Shown: positions 6,980 to 14,511 of the stretch, in pieces
Numbering within the stretch: position 1 is the stretch's first letter
How the letters are laid out: the number at the start of each line of letters is the position of its first letter
Source: Agathobaculum ammoniilyticum
Lineage (GTDB): Bacteria; Bacillota; Clostridia; Oscillospirales; Butyricicoccaceae
Assembly: GCF_025567315.1 (NCBI RefSeq)
Contig: NZ_JAOQJE010000001.1
Location: forward strand, 1 to 64,000
DNA: 64,000 nucleotides
Reading direction: 5' to 3'
Translations under genes and position numbers: made by a program
Notes under the pieces: model-generated
What the model was told of the DNA's origin: nothing
The model's database searches: none
The model's input: the letters and a program-made list of their open reading frames with translations, nothing else

Positions 6980-7918
6980 CTATCCGAAAAAGTGAAGCAA
7001 GCCCTCCAGAACAGAGATACAAAGAGGGAGGGTAATTACGGAAAGCAGTGTGGAAAGCGAGATGACGCGCGTGGAAAATAAGTAATCCGTGCCATAGATC
7101 TGGCCAAACATGGCCGAGGCAAGTGCGCAGGGGGCGGCGGTGCCGGTCAGCAGGATGATCTTGGACATGTGATCGAGCGGGATGAACAACAGCAGGACAA
7201 TGGCGATCGCCGGAATCAGCAACAGGCGCACAGCGGAGACTTTCCATATCTCTTGATCGGTAAAACACTCCCTCAGATCGATCTGGGCAAGGAAGCAGCC
7301 GAGCGAAAGCATGGCGAGCGGCGTGTTGAGATCGCCCAAAAAATCCACGGCTCGGAACACCAGCTCGGGGAGCTTGACAGGCGAGCAGAACAGGAGAAAG
7401 CCGCATACGGTAGCGAGCAGGGCGGGATTCAAAAGGATATTCCGGATGCCGTTGCCCTCCTTGCCGCCGGAGAGCTGCTGCACGCCGTAGGTCCACAGAA
7501 TGATCGCCATGCAGGCAATGCTGGATGCGCCGAGGAAAACCCCGTCCGAGCCGAACATCGCATCGAGCAGAGGCAGGGCCATGAAGCCGTTATTGGTCAG
7601 TACGACGGAAACACGGCAGTCCGCATAATTTTCCGTTTTTTCCGGACGGTAGACGCGGTTTGCAAGCGCGATAGAGATCAGGAAAAAAAGCATGCTGCAC
7701 ACAAAAGTGACGCCCAAGGCGTAGCCAAGATGGGCGTCGAACGGGCGCTGGAACGACCGCAGCAAAACAAAAAACACAATGTACTTATTGAGCAGCACAG
7801 TGAGGCTCTGTGTCGTCTGGTTGGTAAAAACGTTTCTGCGGAACAGGACATAGCCCATCAGGATGAGCAGGAACATGACGATGATTTGCTGCAGGACGAT
7901 CAGACTGTTGGTGAACAT
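6980..7918 (-). CDS. AEC-family transporter (auxin efflux carrier-like)
   Basis: A 312-residue integral membrane protein with about ten hydrophobic segments split into two five-helix halves, as in the AEC family. The N-terminus is FTNSLIVLQQIIVMFLLILMGYVLFRRNVF. A re-entrant NNGFMALPLLDAMFG motif is in the first half and the second half ends GTAAPCALASAMFGQIYGTD. Bacterial members export or exchange organic acids such as malate, but the substrate here is unknown. GGAGGAAGCCC precedes the ATG and a near-perfect promoter lies at 7955-7983. It is divergent from the D,D-carboxypeptidase gene. Confidence 0.88.
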   Translation of the reverse strand: MFTNSLIVLQQIIVMFLLILMGYVLFRRNVFTNQTTQSLTVLLNKYIVFFVLLRSFQRPFDAHLGYALGVTFVCSMLFFLISIALANRVYRPEKTENYADCRVSVVLTNNGFMALPLLDAMFGSDGVFLGASSIACMAIILWTYGVQQLSGGKEGNGIRNILLNPALLATVCGFLLFCSPVKLPELVFRAVDFLGDLNTPLAMLSLGCFLAQIDLRECFTDQEIWKVSAVRLLLIPAIAIVLLLFIPLDHMSKIILLTGTAAPCALASAMFGQIYGTDYLFSTRVISLSTLLSVITLPLCISVLEGLLHFFG

Positions 7919-7954
7919 GGGCTTCCTCCAGTTAACAACTTCTTAACACTTTAC

Positions 7955-7983
7955 ATCATACGCGTTTTCGCAGAATTTGTCAA
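7955..7983 (-). promoter_or_regulatory. Promoter of AEC transporter gene
   Basis: On the minus strand TTGACA (7983-7978), a 17-base spacer and TATGAT (7960-7955), 37 bases before the start codon. Confidence 0.8.
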
Positions 7984-8047
7984 TTTGCCGAGGGTATGTT
8001 TTTCCCGCCTGCCGCATAGGGTGGAACAAAAAGGGAGGACGGAACGG

Positions 8048-9181
8048 ATGAAAAAGATCGTTTGTCTCGCGCTGTGTTTCTGCCTGCTGCTCCCATCTGC
8101 GCTGGCGCTTCCGGAAATGGGGCCGCTGAACGCCAAATCGGCCGCGCTCTATGCGTCGAACGGGCAGGAGCTGTATTCCATGAATGCCGACGAGCCGCTG
8201 CAGCCCGCGTCCGTGACAAAGATCATGACCATGCTGCTGGCGATGGAGGCGCTCGAACGAGGAGAGGTTACGCTGGATACGATGATTACCGGTAGCGAGT
8301 ATGCCTGCTCGATGGGTGGGACGCAGATCTGGCTGGAACCGGGCGAGCAGCTTTCTCTGGACGATATGCTCAAGGCGATTGCGGTCGGCTCGGCCAATGA
8401 CTGTGCGGTCGCCGTGGCTGAGCATCTGGCGGGAACCGAGGCGGCGTTCGTCGAACGGATGAACCAGCGCGCGGCCGAGCTTGGCTGCACGAACACGCAG
8501 TTCATCAATGCCAACGGACTGGACGGCATGGGCCAGAAAACGCTGACCTCGGCGCGCGACCTGGCGCTGATCTCCTGCGAGCTGTTGCGGCATCCCAAAA
8601 TACTTGAGTATACGGGGATTTGGATGGACAGCATACGGGATGGAAAGTTCACGCTTGCCAACACCAATAAAATGCTCAAAAGCTATCAGGGTTTGACCGG
8701 CCTGAAAACAGGGTATATTTCAGAGGCAGGGTTCTGTATTTCCGCTTCCGCCGAGCGGGATGGGCTGAGCCTGGTCGCGGTCGTCATGGCTGCGCCGACC
8801 AAGGAGGCGCGCATGGCGGACGCCACGGCTCTGCTCAATTACGGCTTTGCCAACTTTTGCGCCTACACGCCGCCGGACGGGCTGCTGGAGCCGGTGCCGG
8901 TCGCGATTGGGAAAAGCGGCTCGGTAATGCCGCGGATGGAGGGCGGCGGGTCCATTATTGTGGAAAAGACCGAGGCGGAAGGGCTGGAAACCCGTCTGGA
9001 TCTGCCGGAAAAGCTGACCGCGCCGGTCGAGGCGGGGCAGCAGATCGGGGAGCTGTCCATCCTGAACGGAGAGGAAGTGCTGCTCACCGTGCCGCTGACC
9101 GCTGCGGAGAGCGTGGAGGCCAAAGGGGTAGGAGATCTGTTTCTGTCCTTCTGGAATGCGGTTCTGGCAGGCGGCCAATAA
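8048..9181 (+). CDS. D-alanyl-D-alanine carboxypeptidase, DacF/PBP5-like
   Basis: A 377-residue secreted or membrane-associated penicillin-binding protein. Residues 1-20 form a signal peptide ending LPSALA. The three S11-peptidase motifs are S55-V-T-K58, S115-A-N117 and K220-T-G222. A C-terminal beta domain follows from about residue 285 and the end (FLSFWNAVL) is amphipathic, as in membrane-tethered PBP5 relatives. It trims the terminal D-Ala from peptidoglycan stem peptides. ATG 8048 follows GGGAGG at good spacing; the same frame is open much further upstream through the AEC gene, but that is coincidental. A second paralogue lies at 54761. Confidence 0.92.
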   Translation: MKKIVCLALCFCLLLPSALALPEMGPLNAKSAALYASNGQELYSMNADEPLQPASVTKIMTMLLAMEALERGEVTLDTMITGSEYACSMGGTQIWLEPGEQLSLDDMLKAIAVGSANDCAVAVAEHLAGTEAAFVERMNQRAAELGCTNTQFINANGLDGMGQKTLTSARDLALISCELLRHPKILEYTGIWMDSIRDGKFTLANTNKMLKSYQGLTGLKTGYISEAGFCISASAERDGLSLVAVVMAAPTKEARMADATALLNYGFANFCAYTPPDGLLEPVPVAIGKSGSVMPRMEGGGSIIVEKTEAEGLETRLDLPEKLTAPVEAGQQIGELSILNGEEVLLTVPLTAAESVEAKGVGDLFLSFWNAVLAGGQ

Positions 9182-9218
9182 ATTGATACAAACTGACGAG
9201 GAAATTTGTAAATCATGC

Positions 9219-9247
9219 TTGAGGTTTTGGGCAAACTATGCTACACT
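9219..9247 (+). promoter_or_regulatory. Promoter of small P-loop gene
   Basis: TTGAGG (9219-9224), a 17-base spacer and TACACT (9242-9247), 35 bases before the start codon. Confidence 0.75.
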
Positions 9248-9281
9248 AAACATAACCTCAAAGGTTGGGAGGAATAAACCT

Positions 9282-9692
9282 ATGGTAAAACTTATTATTG
9301 GCGGTACCGGCTCTGGCAAGACCAAGGAACTGATCGACCAGGTCAACACCGCGGTAAAAGAAGAAAAAGGAAGCGTAGTATGTGTTTCGCGCGGCAATAA
9401 GCTGACGTTTGATATTTCGCATGATGCGCGGCTGATCGATGCGACCGATTACCCGATCAAGGATTACGCAAGCCTGCTGGGATTCCTGAGCGGTATCCAT
9501 GCCGGCAATTATGACATTACCCGCGTTTTCATCGACGGCCTGTATAAGATCACCGGCGTTAAGGATGTCGCCAAGGCGGAGGCGTTCTTGGATGCGCTGG
9601 ACGCGTTTTCAGCCCAGCACAGCGTAAACTTTACCGTCTCGTTGAGCGAGGAGCCGTCGTCCGCGACCGAAAGCATGAAGCGCTTTTTATAA
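9282..9692 (+). CDS. Small P-loop NTP-binding protein of unknown function
   Basis: A 136-residue protein with a canonical Walker A, G7-G-T-G-S-G-K13-T14, right at the N-terminus. A Walker-B-like strand RVFID85 ends in Asp, and SLSEEP near the C-terminus could be the next strand. It is too short for a full ATPase motor and resembles an isolated RecA/thymidine-kinase-like core. The frame is open upstream, but ATG 9282 has GGGAGGAATAAACC before it and its own promoter. It is monocistronic, followed by a terminator at 9789. I do not recognise a specific family; homologues appear as hypothetical ATPases in Clostridia. Confidence 0.8.
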   Translation: MVKLIIGGTGSGKTKELIDQVNTAVKEEKGSVVCVSRGNKLTFDISHDARLIDATDYPIKDYASLLGFLSGIHAGNYDITRVFIDGLYKITGVKDVAKAEAFLDALDAFSAQHSVNFTVSLSEEPSSATESMKRFL

Positions 9693-9788
9693 GAGATACT
9701 TAGGATACGCGGAACGCTCCTGCAATGGCTGAAGCAGCGACATTCCTTTTGAGAATATTTGCCTTTCAATTGGATATGCTGATGTATG

Positions 9789-9835
9789 AGACAGGCGCCT
9801 CGCAGATTTGGAAAGGTCTGCGGGGCGTCTGTTTT
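9789..9835 (+). terminator. Terminator after P-loop gene
   Basis: ACAGGCGCCTCGCAGA pairs with TCTGCGGGGCGTCTGT (about 16 bp with two non-Watson-Crick positions), followed by TTTT. It lies about 100 bases after the P-loop stop. Confidence 0.75.
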
Positions 9836-10059
9836 AATGTTCCCAGCGGCGCCACCGGATGCCGGAAAGCTTTGAAAAAACAGGCAGTCTGGACAGGGGG
9901 AATGAAAATGGCTTCGGAATGCCGGCGCGGTTGGGAGCGCATATTTTTTGTCCGTAAAGGCTCTGGTTGCAATTTATAATAATTGAGCAATTCCATTGTG
10001 CATATTGCCTAACATTGTAGTAAAGCGGGAAATATCTAAGAAATTTCTGATAAAAAGTG

Positions 10060-10088
10060 TTTCACTTTTTGGTAGGGTTAGGTATAAT
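10060..10088 (+). promoter_or_regulatory. Probable atp operon promoter
   Basis: A perfect TATAAT (10083-10088) has only a weak -35 (TTTCAC at 10060-10065, 17-base spacer). The -35 falls on the 3' arm of the inverted repeat AAAAAGTG-TTT-CACTTTTT, which may be a protein-binding site or weak terminator. The leader to the first atp gene is about 80 bases and carries a UUCG-capped hairpin. Confidence 0.55.
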
Positions 10089-10174
10089 AAGACTGATGTG
10101 TAGGGATAGGGGACAGCCCGCCTTCGGGCGGCGTCTGTGCTCGCTGCATCAAATTGTGGCCTGGGGGAATGCGG

Positions 10175-10432
10175 ATGAGGAAAAGCGAAAGCAAATGGTC
10201 GGTACTGCGCTATCTGGCATATTTCAGCCAAGTAGGATGCACGGTGGCTGTACCGCCCCTGCTCGGCTGTTTCGGAGCAGTTTGGCTGCGGGACAGGTTC
10301 GGCTGGGGGAACGGCGTGGTGATTGCCGGGCTGCTGCTCGGCGTCGGGGTTGCGGTTTGCGGCCTGCGGGATTTCCTGCGGTTCACCGAGCGGAAAGCCA
10401 GAGAAAGCGAAAGGAAGGAGAAAATGCCGTGA
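10175..10432 (+). CDS. atpZ: AtpZ/AtpI-family small membrane protein
   Basis: An 85-residue protein with two hydrophobic segments (about residues 17-37 and 46-62) separated by WLRDRFGWGNG, and a basic tail. This layout is that of the AtpZ family often encoded first in F-ATPase operons, with suggested roles in Mg2+/Ca2+ transport or Fo assembly. GGGGG lies 7 bases before ATG 10175, so I prefer it to the in-frame ATG six bases earlier. The next gene starts at a GTG overlapping its stop. Confidence 0.75.
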   Translation: MRKSESKWSVLRYLAYFSQVGCTVAVPPLLGCFGAVWLRDRFGWGNGVVIAGLLLGVGVAVCGLRDFLRFTERKARESERKEKMP

Positions 10433-10818
10433 CAGGGATGGAGATCGTCCGCGAGGAAACACGGCGCATGCTGCGCGGCATGATACCGCTGGCGGTGATC
10501 GCGTTTGGCGTATTCCTGCTGGCGGGGGCGGATCCGGCGCGGAGCGCCGTAAGCCTGCTGTTGGGGACATGCTATTCGCTGCTGCTGTTCCGGATGATCG
10601 GGAAAAGCGCGGCCAAGGCAGTACTCTTCCCGCCGGCGCAGGGGACGAGGATCGTCCGGCGCGGATATTTTTTCCGGTATCTGCTGACTGGTGTGATGGT
10701 GTTTCTGGCAATCAAGCTGCCGTTTCTCCATCCGCTCGCAGCAGTCGTTCCGCTTTTCTTTCCCAAAATCATTTTACTGTGGTCCATGTATTCCAAAGGA
10801 AAGGGGGGTAGACGTTGA
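10429..10818 (+). CDS. atpI: ATP synthase subunit I
   Basis: A 129-residue protein with four hydrophobic segments (about residues 20-37, 42-60, 82-100, 101-120). It matches the AtpI family, which assists assembly of the c-ring in Na+ and H+ F-ATPases. The start is GTG 10429, overlapping the previous stop (GTGA), with AAGGAGAAAATGCC before it. Its own stop overlaps the TTG start of atpB. Position in the operon supports the call more than sequence, since AtpI is poorly conserved. Confidence 0.8.
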   Translation: MTGMEIVREETRRMLRGMIPLAVIAFGVFLLAGADPARSAVSLLLGTCYSLLLFRMIGKSAAKAVLFPPAQGTRIVRRGYFFRYLLTGVMVFLAIKLPFLHPLAAVVPLFFPKIILLWSMYSKGKGGRR

Positions 10819-11534
10819 ATGTTGAAATAAACGGCCCTAAGGTATTGGGCTATCTGTTTGGCAATCCCAATCTGCCGATCACGGAAACTATGCGCAACGC
10901 ATGGATCGTGATGGCGGTTATTCTGTTTCTTTGTATTTTTCTGACGCACCGGATGCAGAAAATCCCCAAGGGGAAGCAGGCGCTGGCGGAAAAGGCTGTG
11001 GTAATGATCGACAACCTGGTCGAAAATACGATGGGGAAAGGTTGCCAGGCATTTTCGCCCTATATTGCAACGCTGCTGATGAGCTCTCTCTTCGGCTCGC
11101 TGGCCACGTTGTTCTGGATGCGTCCGGTGACGGCAGACCTGAATACGACGCTTGGCTGGGCGCTGATTACTTTTGCGCTGATCACATTCAATAAAATCAA
11201 GTACAATGGGATCGGCGGTTATCTCAAGGGCTTCCTGGAGCCGGTATTCGTCATGGCGCCGCTCAATGTGCTCAGCGAGATCGCGACACCTGTTTCGATG
11301 TCGTTCCGTCATTTCGGCAATATGGCGGGCGGCCTAGTCATCTCGACACTCATCATGGGCGCGCTTCAGGTGCTGTCCAAGGCGGTATTGGGCTTCCTGC
11401 CGGTGCCGCTGCTGCAGATCGGCCTGCCGGGCGTCCTGTCGCTGTACTTCGACTGCTTTACGGCATGCATGCAGGCGTTCATTTTCAGCATGCTGACGAT
11501 GGCTTACGTCGGCGACGCGCGCGGCAGCAGTTGA
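10815..11534 (+). CDS. atpB: ATP synthase Fo subunit a
   Basis: A 239-residue polytopic membrane protein that forms the ion channels next to the c-ring. The essential arginine is R165 in SMSFRHFGNMAGG, and the preceding helix APLNVLSEIATPVS is well conserved. The C-terminal hairpin FTACMQAFIFSMLTMAYVGDA also fits. The start is an unusual TTG at 10815 with GGGGGG seven bases before it. No ATG in this frame lies nearby, and the stop of atpI overlaps this TTG, indicating translational coupling. Confidence 0.93.
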   Translation: MNVEINGPKVLGYLFGNPNLPITETMRNAWIVMAVILFLCIFLTHRMQKIPKGKQALAEKAVVMIDNLVENTMGKGCQAFSPYIATLLMSSLFGSLATLFWMRPVTADLNTTLGWALITFALITFNKIKYNGIGGYLKGFLEPVFVMAPLNVLSEIATPVSMSFRHFGNMAGGLVISTLIMGALQVLSKAVLGFLPVPLLQIGLPGVLSLYFDCFTACMQAFIFSMLTMAYVGDARGSS

Positions 11535-11600
11535 TCCGTCAAAAAAATTTCACCATATCCATTTGAAGTTTCAACAACATTATTTCAGGAGGAAAAAACT

Positions 11601-11864
11601 ATGGGTATCGATTCTAACGCATTTGTAGCAGGTATGTCCGCCCTCGGCGCCGGTATGGCGATGATCGCGGGCCTAGGCCCTGGCATCGGCGAAGGGTACA
11701 CCGCGGGCCAGGCGTGTGCGGCGATCGGCCGCCAGCCGGAGGCGCAGGGCGATATTACCCGTACCATGATTCTTGGTATCGCCATGGCGGAGTCTACCGG
11801 TATTTACGCGCTGGTTATCGCGCTGATCCTGCTGTTTGCCAACCCGTTTGTCGGCAATTTCTGA
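11601..11864 (+). CDS. atpE: ATP synthase Fo subunit c, Na+-type with two carboxylates
   Basis: An 87-residue c-subunit hairpin that builds the rotor ring. Helix 1 contains GLGPGIGE31GY, the loop R44-Q-P is conserved, and helix 2 contains A63-E64-S65-T66-G-I-Y69. E64, S65, T66 and Y69 match the Na+-binding signature of Ilyobacter tartaricus (its E65, S66, T67, Y70). However, the residue equivalent to its Q32 is a glutamate here (E31). Two carboxylates per site are known from the Fusobacterium nucleatum Na+ rotor. Na+ specificity here is therefore inferred. TTCAGGAGGAAAAAACT precedes the ATG. Confidence 0.95.
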   Translation: MGIDSNAFVAGMSALGAGMAMIAGLGPGIGEGYTAGQACAAIGRQPEAQGDITRTMILGIAMAESTGIYALVIALILLFANPFVGNF

Positions 11865-11885
11865 ACCGGACGCAGGCGAACGGAT

Positions 11886-11906
11886 AAACGGAGCGAATCT
11901 CCGTTT
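11886..11906 (+). other. Hairpin between atpE and atpF
   Basis: AAACGGAG and CTCCGTTT form a perfect 8-bp stem with a CGAAT loop, just before the atpF ribosome-binding site. There is no U-tract, so it is not a typical terminator. It may protect or process the mRNA and help give the high c-subunit output relative to other subunits. Confidence 0.6.
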
Positions 11907-11923
11907 GGGAAGGAGGTAAAACA

Positions 11924-12421
11924 GTGGATATATTCCAGTCCTTTGTCTATATCAACTGGTGGAATATCCTCGTTACGATGTGCAATACGCTCATCACCTT
12001 TTTGATCATCAAGAAATTCCTGTTTGGGCCGGTGCGCAGGATGCTGGCGGCCCGCGAGCAGGAGGTTCAGGCCATGTACGCCACCGCGGAAAAGGCGCAG
12101 ACCGAAGCGGAAAGCATGCGCAGCGAGTATACGGAACGCTTGTCCAAGGCCAAGGAGGAGGCGGCCGAGATCGTCGGCTCCGCCACCCGTCGGGCGACGG
12201 TCCGCAGCGAAGAGATCCTCAAGGAATCCTCGCAGCAGGCGGCTGCCATGCTGAAGAAAGCGGAAAGCACGATTGAGCAGGAGCGCAAAAAGGCGATGAA
12301 TGAGCTTAAGGATGAGGTCGCGGGCCTTTCGGTCATGATTGCCTCCAAGGTGGTCGAGCGTGACATCAAGGAAGAGGACCATGAGCGCTTCATCGAAGAG
12401 TTTATCGACAAGGTAGGGTGA
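11924..12421 (+). CDS. atpF: ATP synthase Fo subunit b
   Basis: A 165-residue peripheral-stalk subunit. One N-terminal transmembrane helix (WWNILVTMCNTLITFLIIKKFLFGPV, about residues 11-36) is followed by a long charged coiled coil to the C-terminus, ending in SVMIASKVVERDI. The start is GTG 11924 with AGGAGG 8 bases before it. The stop is 4 bases before atpH. Confidence 0.93.
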   Translation: MDIFQSFVYINWWNILVTMCNTLITFLIIKKFLFGPVRRMLAAREQEVQAMYATAEKAQTEAESMRSEYTERLSKAKEEAAEIVGSATRRATVRSEEILKESSQQAAAMLKKAESTIEQERKKAMNELKDEVAGLSVMIASKVVERDIKEEDHERFIEEFIDKVG

Positions 12422-12425
12422 GCAA

Positions 12426-12968
12426 GTGGCTGATATTGTAAGCGAACGCTACGCACTGAGCCTGTATGAAGTGGCGGCGGATGAGAAAAAGGAAAAAGCC
12501 TATCTCGACGAGCTGACCGCGGTCTGCGAGGTGTTTGGGCGCGAGCCTGACTTTCTGAAAATGCTCACCACGCCCTCCATCGCACTGGAGGAAAAGCAGA
12601 ACGTCCTGCGGAAGGCCTTCGAGGGACGGATCGAACCATTCCTGCTCAATTTCCTGATGCTGATTACGGAAAAAGGCCGCGTCGGCCTAGTTCAGGATAT
12701 GCGTCAGGCCTATAAAGAGCACTATTATTTTGAAAACGGCATCGTGGAGGTGCGCGCGGTCACGGCAAAGCCCATGAGCGCCGCGCTGACCGAAAAGCTG
12801 AAAGAAAAGATGAGCGCCGTGACCGGCAAGCAGGTGGTGCTGGAAACGTCGGTCGATCCGCAGATCATCGGCGGCATCGTTGTCAAGCTGGGCAACGAGC
12901 AGTTCGACACCAGCCTGCGCACTCGCCTGAGCGAGCTTGCCGCGCGGCTGACCAACACTATCGCGTAA
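12426..12968 (+). CDS. atpH: ATP synthase F1 subunit delta
   Basis: A 180-residue delta/OSCP subunit linking the peripheral stalk to the F1 head. The N-terminal six-helix domain starts VSERYALSLYEVA. The C-terminal signature reads DPQIIGGIVVKLGNEQFDTSLRTRLSEL, characteristic of the family. The start is GTG 12426. Confidence 0.94.
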   Translation: MADIVSERYALSLYEVAADEKKEKAYLDELTAVCEVFGREPDFLKMLTTPSIALEEKQNVLRKAFEGRIEPFLLNFLMLITEKGRVGLVQDMRQAYKEHYYFENGIVEVRAVTAKPMSAALTEKLKEKMSAVTGKQVVLETSVDPQIIGGIVVKLGNEQFDTSLRTRLSELAARLTNTIA

Positions 12969-12984
12969 GGAAGTAGGTGACTTT

Positions 12985-14490
12985 ATGGAATTACGCCCCG
13001 AAGAGATAAGCAATATTATTAAAGAGCAGATCACGCACTATCAGAGCCAGATCAAACTGACCGATGTCGGTACGGTTGTCACGGTCGGCGACGGCATCGC
13101 GCACGTACACGGTCTGGAAAACTGCATGTCCGGCGAACTGCTCGAATTTCCGGGCGGCGTATACGGCATGGCGCAGAACCTGGAGGAGGATCTCGTCGGC
13201 GCCGTTATCCTGGGTTCGGACCAGAATATCCGTGAGGGCGACACGGTCAAGCGCACCAAGCGCATCGTTGAGGTACCGGTGGGCGAGGCCATGCTCGGCC
13301 GCGTTGTCGACGCACTGGGCAAACCGATCGACGGCAAGGGTCCGATCCATACCACGGAGGCGCGTCCCATTGAAAGCCCGGCGCCGGGCATCATTGAACG
13401 CGCGCCCGTTAATGTGCCGCTGCAGACCGGCATCAAGGCAATCGACTCCATGATCCCGATCGGACGGGGCCAGCGTGAGCTGATCATCGGCGACCGGCAG
13501 ACCGGCAAGACTGCGATCTGCCTGGATACCATCATCAACCAGAAGGGGACGGGCGTTATCTGTATCTATGTGGCGATCGGCCAGAAGCGCTCGACCGTCG
13601 CGCAGGTGGCGGAGACGCTGGCGCAGAACGGTGCGATGGATTATACCTGCATCGTAGCGGCGACCGCGTCCGAGTCCGCGCCGCTGCAGTATATCGCGCC
13701 GTATGCGGGCTGCTCGATTGGTGAATTCTTTATGCATAAGGGCAAGGATGTGCTGGTTATTTATGATGACCTGTCCAAGCACGCAGTAGCGTACCGCGCC
13801 CTTTCCCTGCTGCTCCACCGTCCGCCAGGACGCGAGGCGTACCCGGGCGATGTATTCTACCTGCATTCCCGCCTGCTCGAGCGCGCGGCGAATATCCAGG
13901 ATGGCGGCTCGCTGACCGCGCTGCCCATCATCGAGACGCAGGCCGGCGACGTTTCGGCGTATATCCCGACCAACGTGATTTCGATTACGGACGGCCAGAT
14001 CTTCCTGGAAACCGAGCTGTTCAACTCGGGCATCCGGCCGGCGGTCAACCCCGGCATTTCGGTATCCCGTGTTGGCGGCAACGCGCAGATCAAGGCGATG
14101 AAAAAGGTCGCGGGTACGCTCAAACTGGCCTATTCGCAGTATCGCGAGTTGCAGGCGTTCTCGCAGTTCGGCTCAGATCTGGACGCGGATACCAAAAAGC
14201 GTCTGAATCAGGGCGAACGCATCGTCGAGGTGCTCAAGCAGCCGCAGAACAGCCCGATTCCGGTCGAGAAGCAGGTTATCATCATTTACGCCGTCATTTC
14301 GGGCGCGCTGCTCGATATTCCGGCGGACCAGATCGGCGAGTTTGAGAAAGAGTTGTTCGCGTTTGTGGACGGCGTGTATGGAGACATTCCGGAAACCATC
14401 CGCGCGACCCGCCAGATGGACGACGATATCAAGGAAAAGCTGACCAAAGCGATCGAGGAATTCAAAGCAAAGTTCCTTTCCGAGCACTGA
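12985..14490 (+). CDS. atpA: ATP synthase F1 subunit alpha
   Basis: A 501-residue non-catalytic nucleotide-binding subunit of F1. The P-loop is G169-D-R-Q-T-G-K-T176, the arginine-finger region is GISVSRVGG, and the family signature PAVNPGISVS is complete. The length is normal. GTAGGTGACTTT precedes the ATG. It alternates with beta in the hexameric head. Confidence 0.97.
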   Translation: MELRPEEISNIIKEQITHYQSQIKLTDVGTVVTVGDGIAHVHGLENCMSGELLEFPGGVYGMAQNLEEDLVGAVILGSDQNIREGDTVKRTKRIVEVPVGEAMLGRVVDALGKPIDGKGPIHTTEARPIESPAPGIIERAPVNVPLQTGIKAIDSMIPIGRGQRELIIGDRQTGKTAICLDTIINQKGTGVICIYVAIGQKRSTVAQVAETLAQNGAMDYTCIVAATASESAPLQYIAPYAGCSIGEFFMHKGKDVLVIYDDLSKHAVAYRALSLLLHRPPGREAYPGDVFYLHSRLLERAANIQDGGSLTALPIIETQAGDVSAYIPTNVISITDGQIFLETELFNSGIRPAVNPGISVSRVGGNAQIKAMKKVAGTLKLAYSQYRELQAFSQFGSDLDADTKKRLNQGERIVEVLKQPQNSPIPVEKQVIIIYAVISGALLDIPADQIGEFEKELFAFVDGVYGDIPETIRATRQMDDDIKEKLTKAIEEFKAKFLSEH

Positions 14491-14511
14491 CGCGGAAAGG
14501 GGGACTGAGCA

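Larger units (their letters stand above)
9693..10174. other. 482-base intergenic region before the atp operon
   Basis: It holds no convincing gene. From left to right there is about 95 bases of undistinguished sequence, a strong hairpin terminator (9789-9835), and about 210 bases of unassigned sequence. Then come a perfect stem AAAAAGTG-TTT-CACTTTTT (10052-10070), a TATAAT (10083-10088) and a GC-rich CCGCC-TTCG-GGCGG hairpin (about 10119-10134) in the presumed atp leader. Reading frames here are short and lack family features. Confidence 0.6.

Noticed and set aside
7169..9181. An extended start for the carboxypeptidase at 7169
   Set aside because: The extra 293 codons are antisense to the AEC transporter and contain no features. 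The signal peptide begins at 8048 with a proper Shine-Dalgarno.
9725..9979. An 84-codon frame before the atp operon
   Set aside because: It spans the terminator hairpin at 9789-9835 and has no ribosome-binding site or known motif.
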